From a virus: a DNA stretch of 20,012 nucleotides. This document shows, piece after piece, positions 1 through 7,147 of this stretch. Position 1 is the stretch's first letter. Each line of letters begins with the position of its first letter. The position numbers and the translations under genes are program-made. The DNA is taken from the IMG/VR virus record IMGVR_UViG_3300025108_003738, positions 1 to 20,012 of that record; one strand, given 5' to 3'. The notes beneath the pieces were generated by a model, which made no database searches, was not told where the DNA came from, and worked only from the letters and a program-made list of their open reading frames with translations.

Positions 1-225
1 AAAGGAACAACAGGTGAAGACCCTATTATTGTAGCCAATGCTATTATTGAATGGAATGGTACAAACTGGGTTACATTAGCTGATCCAAACACACTAGCAA
101 ATCCAACATATTTCCAAAATTTAAAAACAGGCATCCAATATAAATGGACGGGTACTGAATGGCTTAAATCATTCGAAGGTGAATACTCGCCAGGTTATTG
201 GAGAATTGACCCTAACCCAGCATAA
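1..225 (+). CDS. Phage virion structural protein, C-terminal fragment
   Basis: An open frame runs in from the left edge and ends with TAA at 223-225, leaving 74 residues. The fragment has two W-x-G-x-x-W motifs (WNGTNW and WTGTEW). The same short motif occurs in the two large fibre-like proteins downstream and is common in T4-like marine phage fibre and baseplate-associated proteins, so a virion structural role is likely. The 5' end lies outside the window, so the full domain layout cannot be judged. The next gene starts 8 bp later on the same strand, so they are probably co-transcribed. Confidence 0.75.
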   Translation, partial: KGTTGEDPIIVANAIIEWNGTNWVTLADPNTLANPTYFQNLKTGIQYKWTGTEWLKSFEGEYSPGYWRIDPNPA

Positions 226-233
226 GTATTTTA

Positions 234-623
234 ATGCAAAAGAGAGCAGGAATACTATATCTGTCAACAGACACTCAACGAATACTACTAATCTTAGAGA
301 ATGAAAAGTGGTCTGTTCCTACGTTTGCAAGAAAAACTTCTGTAATTGATGACAGTTTAGAATTACAAGAAGATTTTTCTAAAGGTAAAATTGTTCCTAT
401 TGAATTGTATTTGAGCCAAGATAAAGGTTTTGAATACGGAACTTATATTTGTTTAGTAAAGAAAGAATTTTTAACTACAAAAGCAAATACAATGAGTTGG
501 TGTGATTTAAATTACTTGCCCAAGAATTTACATACTGGACTTAGAAACACATTAAATAATAATCTAATAAGAACAAAAATAGAAACTATTTTGGAGTTAC
601 ACAAAGATGCTAATACTATCTGA
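234..623 (+). CDS. Degenerate Nudix-fold-like protein
   Basis: The product has 129 residues. The N-terminal strand (AGILYL, 5-10), the RILLI strand (16-20) followed by WSVP (26-29), and the C-terminal SWCDLNYLP..LH..L pattern (88-107) follow the layout of Nudix hydrolases such as MutT. In that family the last part is typically a W....LP..LH..L segment. The catalytic Nudix box (G-x5-E-x7-RE-x2-EE-x-G) is not recognisable where expected, around residues 30-52: the region has acidic residues but no REXXEE. Nucleotide hydrolysis is therefore doubtful, and the protein may be a binding or structural derivative of the fold. The assignment rests on pattern reading only. It overlaps the next gene by 17 bp. 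No strong ribosome binding site precedes the ATG. Confidence 0.6.
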   Translation: MQKRAGILYLSTDTQRILLILENEKWSVPTFARKTSVIDDSLELQEDFSKGKIVPIELYLSQDKGFEYGTYICLVKKEFLTTKANTMSWCDLNYLPKNLHTGLRNTLNNNLIRTKIETILELHKDANTI

Positions 624-870
624 AGAACCTAGATTTCAAAAAGACGTTAGAGATTTTCATGAAAGAATTCAAAACGTACTCGACGAAGCAGAGAAAGCGC
701 AATGCAACGGACTGCTTGAAAAACTTATTAATGTAGTAAAAAAATTAGATGAAGTTCATGCAAACCTTGCATATGATGCAAAGGCTATGACACAAGCAAC
801 AGAACAACGTCAGGACATTGCTGTTGTTAGAAAAATGCTTGATAAAAGATTGAAAGATCTTAAATGCTAG
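607..870 (+). CDS. Small helical phage protein of unknown function
   Basis: The product has 87 residues, is highly charged and lacks Pro and Trp-rich motifs. Its heptad-like hydrophobic spacing (VLDEAEKAQ, LLEKLINVVKKLDEVH, VVRKMLDKRLKDL) predicts an almost all-helical protein, possibly a coiled coil. I do not recognise a family. It is translationally coupled to the Nudix-like gene (17 bp overlap). Its stop codon TAG shares the 4 bp palindrome CTAG with the stop of the convergent fibre gene. Confidence 0.7.
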   Translation: MLILSEEPRFQKDVRDFHERIQNVLDEAEKAQCNGLLEKLINVVKKLDEVHANLAYDAKAMTQATEQRQDIAVVRKMLDKRLKDLKC

Positions 871-2495
871 ATTGAACCAAAACTCTTAATATTAATTGAA
901 CCTACCATAGCAGCGTGGCTAGTACACTGATATCTGTAACCACCTGATATTCCTTCAGGAACTTTCCAATATAATATTCCACCAGTTCTTGCATTTGCAC
1001 TAGAACCTGTAGTTACTGTTCCAGTATCTGTTACATGTACTAGTCCTGTATCGTATGCTGAACCTGCTGCGTTTTGAATTTGGAATGGATGACTTGATGA
1101 AACACCCTGTAAGTTAAATGCAATAGTTGTTCCGCTAATTGCATAAATTGTAGGATTGCCCCCAGAATATTGATCAAAACTATATGACGAAGTACCTGAG
1201 TGTCCAACAACCAATTGTGTAATTGCTGGCAAGTAAACATCTGAAACTTTTAATCCTGCTGATGTTACATCACCTAAGTCGTCAAAGTCAGTTGCTCCGC
1301 CACCTGATGCTGTAATAGTAACACTATCGCCACTTGCGTTTGTTGTAAGTGTAATGTTTGTACCGGCTGTAAGTGTTAGTGTGTCAGTTGGGTTGTCTGC
1401 TACAACATCACTTTGTCCTGCTACCATAATAGTAGAGAACGCATTTTGGTTTACATCTCCACCACCGCCGGATGCTGAAGGTGCCCAGTTACTGCCGTTC
1501 CAAGAAAGTACTTGTCCGCTTGTTGGTGCAGCAGTTGTTGTGTCAACATCACTTAGTGCATCAATAGACAATGAACCAATTCCTGTAATGTATCCTGCAC
1601 CGTTAATTAACTGATTGTTATTTGATGGAATACTTGGTGTACCTGTAAGTGAGCTATATGCTCCATCGAAAGCATCTGTAATTCCGTAACCTGCAATTGT
1701 AGTTGGTTTACTTGTTATGTCAGTAAATGCTACACTTGTTAAGAAACTTGTAAGATTAGGTGGTGTGTAAGTAAACACACCTGTTGAATCATCATATGCA
1801 AGTCCACCGTTACCCGATGCTGTTGCATTAGCACCAACGCTTAAGGCTGTAAGTGCTAATAAACTAGGTTTGTTACTTAGGTTATTATAATTTAAAAAGT
1901 ATGAACTGTCAAAACCATCTAGTGTATCTGCATCAGTACCTGCGCCACCTGTTGTACTATCAACACCTGGCACCCAAGATGTACCGTTCCACTTTAGAAC
2001 TTGTCCTGTTGTTGGTACTGTTGTTGTAGTATCTACATCTGATAAAAAATCAATTGAAAAAGGAATCATATCAAGCGTTACTTTATCTAATGCTGCATCA
2101 CCTACTGATTGAATATTTGTTCCACCTGTAAGTGTTAATGTATCTGTTGAAGCATCTGCTACAACATCTGCACCTGTATCAGTTGAAATAGTTGAAAATA
2201 TATTTCCGCCTGCTCCGCCGCCGCTTGATGTTAGTGTAACTGTATCTGTACTAGCATTTGTAGTGATAGACATTCCTGCACCAGCAACTAGTGTTAGTGT
2301 ATCTGCTCCACTATCTGCTGAAACGTTATCTTGTCCTGATACTGCAATAGTAGCAAATGATAGGCTTGAACCACCGCCTCCACCGCCTCCACCAGAGATA
2401 ACGATATCCCAAGTTGTACCGTTCCATTGCCATGTAACGCCACCGCTTGTATATTGGTCTCCTACTAAAGGACTGTTTGGAAATGCTAGTGCCAT
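867..2495 (-). CDS. Tail-fibre-like virion protein with C-terminal cupredoxin-like domain
   Basis: The product has 542 residues. The N-terminus is a short W-x-G-x-x-W module (24-29) followed by a poly-Gly linker (about 35-42). Next come repeated beta-rich modules: three copies of a 'FSTI..(T/G)..V.AD...DTLTL..GT' unit (about 47-90, 99-142 and 353-397) and two 'LSDVDTTT..PT.GQVL.WNG..W.P' units (151-176, 313-339). Residues about 424-540 look like a cupredoxin domain: the segment around SHPFQI (468-473), then YQCTSHAAMVGSI (522-534). His469, Cys524, His527 and Met530 match the four type-1 copper ligands, with the C-x2-H-x2-M spacing of amicyanin. No signal peptide is seen. A NATAAATA late promoter and an AGAGG ribosome site (2506-2510) precede the ATG. 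It is likely a fibre or baseplate-decorating protein; copper binding is inferred. Confidence 0.85.
   Translation of the reverse strand: MALAFPNSPLVGDQYTSGGVTWQWNGTTWDIVISGGGGGGGGSSLSFATIAVSGQDNVSADSGADTLTLVAGAGMSITTNASTDTVTLTSSGGGAGGNIFSTISTDTGADVVADASTDTLTLTGGTNIQSVGDAALDKVTLDMIPFSIDFLSDVDTTTTVPTTGQVLKWNGTSWVPGVDSTTGGAGTDADTLDGFDSSYFLNYNNLSNKPSLLALTALSVGANATASGNGGLAYDDSTGVFTYTPPNLTSFLTSVAFTDITSKPTTIAGYGITDAFDGAYSSLTGTPSIPSNNNQLINGAGYITGIGSLSIDALSDVDTTTAAPTSGQVLSWNGSNWAPSASGGGGDVNQNAFSTIMVAGQSDVVADNPTDTLTLTAGTNITLTTNASGDSVTITASGGGATDFDDLGDVTSAGLKVSDVYLPAITQLVVGHSGTSSYSFDQYSGGNPTIYAISGTTIAFNLQGVSSSHPFQIQNAAGSAYDTGLVHVTDTGTVTTGSSANARTGGILYWKVPEGISGGYRYQCTSHAAMVGSINIKSFGSI
1671..2054 (-). repeat. 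Shared fibre modules, copy set in the 867-2495 gene
   Basis: This stretch encodes 'LSDVDTTT..PTTGQVLKWNG.SW.P' (1968-2054), 'SVG..ATASG.GGLAYDDSTGVFTYTPP' (1758-1844) and 'IAGYGITDA' (1671-1700). The same three modules appear in the fibre gene at 4132-5865, at 5392-5466/4864-4944, 5254-5340 and 5011-5040. An 18 bp stretch, agcatctgtaattccgta, is identical at 1671-1688 and 5011-5028. Confidence 0.7.
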
Positions 2496-2514
2496 AATAT
2501 TTGTTCCTCTACTG

Positions 2515-2522
2515 TATTTATG
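2515..2522 (-). promoter_or_regulatory. T4-type late promoter (CATAAATA)
   Basis: The minus-strand octamer CATAAATA lies 19 bp upstream of the ATG of the cupredoxin-tipped fibre gene. It matches the NATAAATA late-promoter consensus described for T4-like cyanophages (TATAAATA in T4). The expected start of transcription, several bases downstream, leaves a short leader carrying AGAGG. It overlaps the 3' end of the protease gene, so the fibre gene can be transcribed independently of it. Confidence 0.7.
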
Positions 2523-4122
2523 CGATACCTAAGTTTGTGATAGTAACACTACCTTGAATTTTATGTGACTCATCTGTCTTATATTTGTTGTATAATATTC
2601 TACCTTCAGACCCCATAATACTAGTAGTATATGCATTATAATCATTTGAAAGCCCTGTTGAATACATTGCTTGTGGCGAATTTGCTTCTATTTCTTGCTT
2701 TAATTGTGCTGGTGTTAGTTCAGGCTTTGCTTGTAAATGTAATGCTCCTACACCACATACTTGCGGACATGCCATACTTGTACCACTAATAGATTGCTGT
2801 CCAAATGCAGGATCTAATTTATATGGTGTTGGGCCACCTATTTCTGATATCTGTGAACATGCACTAATAATATTTGTACCAGGTGCCCATATTGTTACCG
2901 CTGGGCCTTTCATGCTGTCTGGCTTTGTTACATCTTGATCGTTAAGAATTCTACTGTCAATGTTTCCTACGTTAAATGCTCCTGTTGCATATGGAGAAGG
3001 AGGTCTATTGTAAAACTGTGTTCCGTAACTAGTCCACGAAACTGTGTTATTATAATCAATTTCTCCTGAAGTTGTAACTTTGTAATAATCATTTCCTGCT
3101 GCAATACAGACATGTACTCCTGCATTAATAAGTTCTTCTACATCAGCATCAACTGATGCAACCTGTACAGGTATTTTCCATCTTGAACCTACATAAGGTA
3201 CAACACCTGTGTTTGCCCATAAGTCGGAAACATTATTGTATGTTGTTCCCCAAAACCAATTAGTTCCTCTGTAACTTCCGCCTACTGGCGTTGTTGCTTG
3301 TGGAATATTAGTTCCGTATCCCCAACTCATATTAACAATAGTTGGTCTTTTATATCCTGTGCTTGTAACTGGTTTGTTATTGTGCCATTCTCTAATAACA
3401 TCAAAACAATCTGAAATAGGAATACCACCATTAGGATCTGCTGTTCCTGGAATCATCTTTACTGCATATATTTTTGCATTCTTTGCCCAACCAAATGTTT
3501 TACCTGCAACTGTGCCAGCGCAGTGTGTTCCATGGCCATGATAGTCTGTGTAATGTTCTGCAGGCATTGAGCCACCGCCGCTGAATCCATCATACCAGTC
3601 TAGCTCAACTAATCTAGAAACACCGTTAGCATCTTGCCATTCTGGATGCAAGGGTTCAATACCCGAATCTTGAATAACAACATCAACACCTGTACCATCT
3701 AGTGGATACAAGTAATCTTCTGTTATTTGTGTAACTATCTGTTCGCCGGAAGGTGTGCTACCATTACCATAGTTTTCTGTTAAACTCTGACAACGTTTAA
3801 GTCCCCAGTTATCAATGTTACCTGCGCTGCCGGAACCTCTATAGAATGTTCCTGACTGCCTTGCTCTAAGTGTAATCTCAATATCATCTCTTTGTTCTGG
3901 TGGAATCTCAACTGCTATTACTCTGCTGTCGTTAGCAAGTGTAGTTGCTTCATCATCTGACAAGTAATAATGTGTGTTTCTTTGTGAGGCCGGACGTGCA
4001 TTTGCAATTTCAACGCTTCTGCTTGGAATAGTTTCATCGCCAAATGATGCAACCATTTCTGCATCAAATGCATTAAGATCAATACCGGCTTTTACTGTGA
4101 CAATATATTCTTTTTCAGCCAT
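2518..4122 (-). CDS. Subtilisin-like serine protease (peptidase family S8)
   Basis: The product has 534 residues. Residues about 5-75 resemble an inhibitor-I9-type propeptide (YIVTVKAG ... HYYLSDDEA..L..D.RV.AVE.P). The subtilase domain spans about 105-480 and has an intact triad: Asp152 (VIQDSGI), His197 (HGHGTHCAG) and Ser449 (SGTSMACP), with oxyanion Asn344 (AAGND). There is no N-terminal signal peptide, so it presumably acts in the infected cell or is carried in the virion. The last 30 residues or so (about 505-534) are an extension past the domain. It lies 9 bp from the upstream fibre gene and within the same block, which suggests processing of virion proteins or of host surface proteins during adsorption. 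The GTATAAAG hexamer region just upstream is not a good late promoter, so it is probably transcribed with the upstream fibre gene. Confidence 0.92.
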   Translation of the reverse strand: MAEKEYIVTVKAGIDLNAFDAEMVASFGDETIPSRSVEIANARPASQRNTHYYLSDDEATTLANDSRVIAVEIPPEQRDDIEITLRARQSGTFYRGSGSAGNIDNWGLKRCQSLTENYGNGSTPSGEQIVTQITEDYLYPLDGTGVDVVIQDSGIEPLHPEWQDANGVSRLVELDWYDGFSGGGSMPAEHYTDYHGHGTHCAGTVAGKTFGWAKNAKIYAVKMIPGTADPNGGIPISDCFDVIREWHNNKPVTSTGYKRPTIVNMSWGYGTNIPQATTPVGGSYRGTNWFWGTTYNNVSDLWANTGVVPYVGSRWKIPVQVASVDADVEELINAGVHVCIAAGNDYYKVTTSGEIDYNNTVSWTSYGTQFYNRPPSPYATGAFNVGNIDSRILNDQDVTKPDSMKGPAVTIWAPGTNIISACSQISEIGGPTPYKLDPAFGQQSISGTSMACPQVCGVGALHLQAKPELTPAQLKQEIEANSPQAMYSTGLSNDYNAYTTSIMGSEGRILYNKYKTDESHKIQGSVTITNLGIA

Positions 4123-4131
4123 GCTTTATAC

Positions 4132-5865
4132 CTATACTAGACTCGCCCAAGCACCGTTTTCATATACCTGTGCTTTATTCAACGTAGAATCATATATCAT
4201 ATCACCGTTCCCAGGCGACAATGCATTTTTCTCTGTTGTTGTAAAACTAGGTAATCTAAACGGAGCACCAGTAACTCTTACACCGTCTTGTGTATCTAAA
4301 ACTAGAGTTGAACTACTTGTAATTTGTGGCGTTCCAGTATCGGTTTGAGCGATAGTTTTTACTGATAGCGTATCACTAACAGTTAAGTTAGTTGTTGTAT
4401 GATTTGTTGTTGTGAAATCTGTTACTGAAAATTGTGCTGCTGTGAGCAAGTTATTGACAGTTAAATCGTTTTCAACAGTTAGATCACTTTGCATTAACAC
4501 ACCTGGAGTAAAGTTTATTCCTGAACTGTCACTAGTGTCAATGTTTGAACCTGTGAATACAAAGTTACCAACTTCAGCAGCCGTTGCACCACCTGTTGCT
4601 GTACCACTTGATGTGTATGCTGTAAATCCTGTACCGTTAACACTTGATGTTAATCCACTATCAGAATACAAAGCAAACTCTAATGTGCTAGTAATGTTTG
4701 CATAGTATTCGTTACCATTAAGTTCTGTCATACCAACAACACCTGTAATAGTTACAGGTTGTCCTTCGTAGAATCCATGTGCAGAAGTTGTACTAATTAC
4801 AACTGGATTTGCCTGTGTTGCTCCACCAATAGTTGCAGTTATAGCACCACTACCAACTGCGTCTGATGCTGGCGACCATTGTGCGCCGTCCCATTTAAGT
4901 ACTTGGTTAGTACTTGGTGAACTTGTTGAAACATCTGCAAGTGTTGTAATAGAAGTTGTTGTTAAATCTTGTAATGCACTGTCTGCTTTAGTACCTTGTG
5001 CTGAAGTTGCAGCATCTGTAATTCCGTACCCAGCAAGTGTTGTTGCTTCGTTTGCTAGTTTAGACCATGCACCTGCATGAGCATAATAACCTTTACCTGT
5101 TCCATGTACATGAGCAAACATGCCATGATAAGTTGTGGCGCTAGGTAAATCACCTTCGGTTGCAAATACGTTTGCGTAGTAAACTTTGCCTGTTGTAGTA
5201 ATATCATTACTACCCATATCTAAGTTACCACTGACTGTTAAACTGTTTAGTAATGGTGGTGTATATGTAAACACACCTGTTCCGTTGTCGTAACTAACTG
5301 CTCCGTCACCTGCCGCAGTTCCTTCTGTGCCAACTGAAACACTTGACCTAACTGCTGCTTGATCTAATCCAGCTGCTGGTGCTGCTGCGTTAATCCATGC
5401 GCTGCCGTTCCATTTTAAAACTTGATCAGCACTTGGTGATGTAATAGTTACGTTTGATAAATCTTGTAAATTTGACGGAATAGCCGGGTAACCTAATACT
5501 GGTTGTACCCATTGGTTACTATCTCCATCATTGATATAGACATACAGTGTACCATTAGTACTGTTAAACCAAATTGTACCTTCTTCCGGCGTACTTGGTG
5601 CAGATTGGCTAACTTCGATACTACCACTTCCGCTACCGCCACCAACGCCTGCTGCTGTTGCTTTTGCTGCAAATATTGCGTTAGTAACGTTAGTTAAATC
5701 GCCTCTTGCTAATGGTAAACCACCTACAATCTGACTATCGTACAGTCTAATTGTATTATTGTCTTTATCATAGAATATTTCTCCACGAGCACCTGTTTTT
5801 CTATCCAGAAATTCTGCATCTCTAGGTACTACACGAAGGTTATTAATGATAGGTAAATTTGCCAT
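4132..5865 (-). CDS. Tail-fibre-like virion structural protein
   Basis: The product has 577 residues. The N-terminal 65 residues have a conserved-looking head (RVVPRDAEFLDRKTGARGEIFYDKD in part) typical of an attachment or baseplate end, followed by a Gly/Ser linker (74-82). It carries two 'QVLKW(N/D)G..W' modules (148-157, 321-330), a 'SVG...GTGVFTYTPP' unit (176-204) shared with the fibre at 867-2495, and a compact beta domain with HGFYEGQPVTITG...M.ELNG (363-384), seen in many phage fibre proteins. It also has a run of TTT/TTN/LTV beta repeats (about 461-502) and a C-terminal 'GNGDMIYDSTLNKAQVYENGAW' type cap (552-573). It is the first gene of the minus block and has a late promoter 30 bp upstream. 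The role is inferred from repeat architecture and context. Confidence 0.85.
   Translation of the reverse strand: MANLPIINNLRVVPRDAEFLDRKTGARGEIFYDKDNNTIRLYDSQIVGGLPLARGDLTNVTNAIFAAKATAAGVGGGSGSGSIEVSQSAPSTPEEGTIWFNSTNGTLYVYINDGDSNQWVQPVLGYPAIPSNLQDLSNVTITSPSADQVLKWNGSAWINAAAPAAGLDQAAVRSSVSVGTEGTAAGDGAVSYDNGTGVFTYTPPLLNSLTVSGNLDMGSNDITTTGKVYYANVFATEGDLPSATTYHGMFAHVHGTGKGYYAHAGAWSKLANEATTLAGYGITDAATSAQGTKADSALQDLTTTSITTLADVSTSSPSTNQVLKWDGAQWSPASDAVGSGAITATIGGATQANPVVISTTSAHGFYEGQPVTITGVVGMTELNGNEYYANITSTLEFALYSDSGLTSSVNGTGFTAYTSSGTATGGATAAEVGNFVFTGSNIDTSDSSGINFTPGVLMQSDLTVENDLTVNNLLTAAQFSVTDFTTTNHTTTNLTVSDTLSVKTIAQTDTGTPQITSSSTLVLDTQDGVRVTGAPFRLPSFTTTEKNALSPGNGDMIYDSTLNKAQVYENGAWASLV
4864..5466 (-). 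repeat. Shared fibre modules, copy set in the 4132-5865 gene
   Basis: This is the counterpart of the modules at 1476-2054. QVLKWNG.AW lies at 5392-5466, the GTGVFTYTPP unit at 5254-5340, LAGYGITDA at 5011-5040, and a second QVLKWDG.QW at 4864-4944. Order and spacing differ between the two genes, which fits module shuffling rather than simple tandem duplication of a whole gene. Confidence 0.65.
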
Positions 5866-5895
5866 ATTATGAGTTCATCCACTGTTGTTGTAAAG

Positions 5896-5903
5896 TATTT
5901 ATC
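5896..5903 (-). promoter_or_regulatory. T4-type late promoter (GATAAATA)
   Basis: The minus-strand octamer GATAAATA lies 30 bp upstream of the ATG of the fibre-like gene that ends at 4132. It fits the NATAAATA late consensus of T4-like cyanophages and would drive the whole minus-strand virion block (fibre and protease). The Shine-Dalgarno in the leader is weak (GGAT). Confidence 0.65.
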
Positions 5904-5951
5904 TGCTTTCAGACTATTCATGTCATTAATAAACTGGCCATAAATAGTAAT

Positions 5952-6530
5952 ATGATTATAGAGAACGATATTGCAACATGGACCGGCGTTATGAGACCCG
6001 AAGAATGTGCAGCCCTTATTGAATATTATGAAAAATTGAACGACTTGCATTTAACTGCTAGTCGTCAAACTTTAGGAGATAATTCAGCACATAATAAAGC
6101 AGATCATGCTGCGTTTCTTCTTGAACAACCTGCATTGAATATGTCAACAGACAATCCTACTATACATACTTTTATGAATAGATTTATTGATTGCTGGAAG
6201 CAATATACTGCACATTATAGTGTGTTAGGCGAGTGCGGCGATCACAGAGTTTACTTTATGAAACTTCAAAAAACCCTTCCAGGAGAAGGATATCATACTT
6301 GGCATTTTGAATCAGATACAAAAGAAAGGTCAGGTAGAATTGCAGCGTGGGGAATGTATCTTAATACAGTTGACGAAGGCGGAGAAACAGAATGGTTGTA
6401 CCAAAAGAAGCGTATTGCTGCTACTGAAGGAACCTTAGTTGTTTGGCCTGCAAGTTACACGCATACTCACAGAGGCAATCCGCCATTAAGTGGTGAAAAA
6501 TATCTTTTAACAGGCTGGGTTGAGTTTTAA
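5952..6530 (+). CDS. 2OG-Fe(II) oxygenase-like protein, opens the plus-strand arm
   Basis: The product has 192 residues from ATG 5952. An upstream in-frame TTG at 5859 would add 31 Cys-rich residues unlike the family, so it was not used. The expected double-stranded beta-helix motifs are present: WHFESD (117-122) gives His118 with Glu120 or Asp122 as metal ligands, His171/His173 (THTH) is the distal ligand, and Lys183 in GEKYLLTGW sits where the 2OG-binding basic residue normally lies. It resembles prolyl-hydroxylase-type oxygenases common in marine T4-like phages. The substrate is unknown. Its stop overlaps the next ATG by 1 bp (TAATG), so it is coupled to a second oxygenase and three halogenases. 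Confidence 0.8.
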   Translation: MIIENDIATWTGVMRPEECAALIEYYEKLNDLHLTASRQTLGDNSAHNKADHAAFLLEQPALNMSTDNPTIHTFMNRFIDCWKQYTAHYSVLGECGDHRVYFMKLQKTLPGEGYHTWHFESDTKERSGRIAAWGMYLNTVDEGGETEWLYQKKRIAATEGTLVVWPASYTHTHRGNPPLSGEKYLLTGWVEF

Positions 6531-7147
6531 TGAAAGTAATACCTACGTTTCCAACAGAACTATTTGAATTTAAGAACACAGAGCTTGACAACGATGCTTT
6601 GATTCCTTTGTGTGAGCAGTATGCAGATCATGTAAAACATTCTGATACAATTAGTTCTATGAGAAACTTACATGACAAAAAAGAATTGAATCCATTGTTT
6701 ACATGGATTAATGATTGCATAAAGCAAGTTCACGTACAACAAAAATTTGACTGCGATGGTTTTAAAATTACAAGCAGTTGGTTTAATAGAGCATTGCCTA
6801 GAGAAGGTATGCGTTTACAATATCACAGACACTCTATGAGTTTTTTGAGTGGGGTGTATTATGTTACTGAAGGTGCTGCAACAGTATTTGAAGATCCTGT
6901 TAAGCATAGAACAGAAGCACAACTAGAAGTACTTAGACATGATTATAGTCCGCATTGGTTTAGTGATGCTGAAGCTGGAAAACTTGTTTTATTTCCTAGT
7001 TGGTTATTTCATAGTTCAACTCCACACTTCGGAGAAAAAGATAGATACATTATAAGTTTTAATACAATGCCATATGGGGATATAAATTTTAATCTAGCAA
7101 CAGACTCTGTTGCAAGTTTAGAAGTACATACCAAGGAAAAGAAATGA
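6530..7147 (+). CDS. 2OG-Fe(II) oxygenase, TIGR02466/PF13759-like
   Basis: The product has 205 residues. The pattern 'SWFNR......QYHRHSMSFLSGVYYV' (82-112) followed by 'KLVLFPSWLFHSSTPH.....RYIISFN' (151-178) is characteristic of the putative 2OG-Fe(II) oxygenase family TIGR02466. Candidate metal ligands are His99/His101 and His161, and Arg172 is the 2OG salt-bridge residue. The N-terminal 'FPTELFEF' matches the family's usual 'FPtp.' opening. It is coupled to the first halogenase by an ATGA overlap, which suggests that hydroxylation and halogenation act on the same substrate or pathway (inference). Related proteins occur at 16101-16727 and 17527-18114. Confidence 0.85.
   Translation: MKVIPTFPTELFEFKNTELDNDALIPLCEQYADHVKHSDTISSMRNLHDKKELNPLFTWINDCIKQVHVQQKFDCDGFKITSSWFNRALPREGMRLQYHRHSMSFLSGVYYVTEGAATVFEDPVKHRTEAQLEVLRHDYSPHWFSDAEAGKLVLFPSWLFHSSTPHFGEKDRYIISFNTMPYGDINFNLATDSVASLEVHTKEKK

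Noticed and set aside
1354-1614. Open frame antisense to the fibre gene (similar ones at 2263-2532, 3974-4348, 4412-4705)
   Set aside because: Low-complexity Val/Ser/Pro-rich translations that mirror the repeat codons of the fibre genes. No ribosome sites or family motifs.
4123-4135. GTATAAAG upstream of the protease gene as a late promoter
   Set aside because: It does not match NATAAATA and overlaps the end of the upstream fibre gene. Read-through from 5896-5903 is more likely.
5939-5946. CATAAATA on the plus strand before the first oxygenase gene
   Set aside because: It matches the late-promoter octamer, but it ends only 5 bp before the ATG, so transcription would begin at or inside the start codon. 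It is probably chance in AT-rich DNA.
5859-5951. N-terminal extension of the first plus-strand oxygenase
   Set aside because: It needs a TTG start, overlaps the start of the divergent fibre gene, and adds a Cys-rich stretch with no family likeness. ATG 5952 gives the normal N-terminus.
5866-5951. Sigma-70-type promoter for the plus-strand operon in the divergent gap
   Set aside because: No convincing -35/-10 pair was found by eye. The gap holds the minus-strand late promoter, and a plus-strand promoter must be assumed but cannot be placed.
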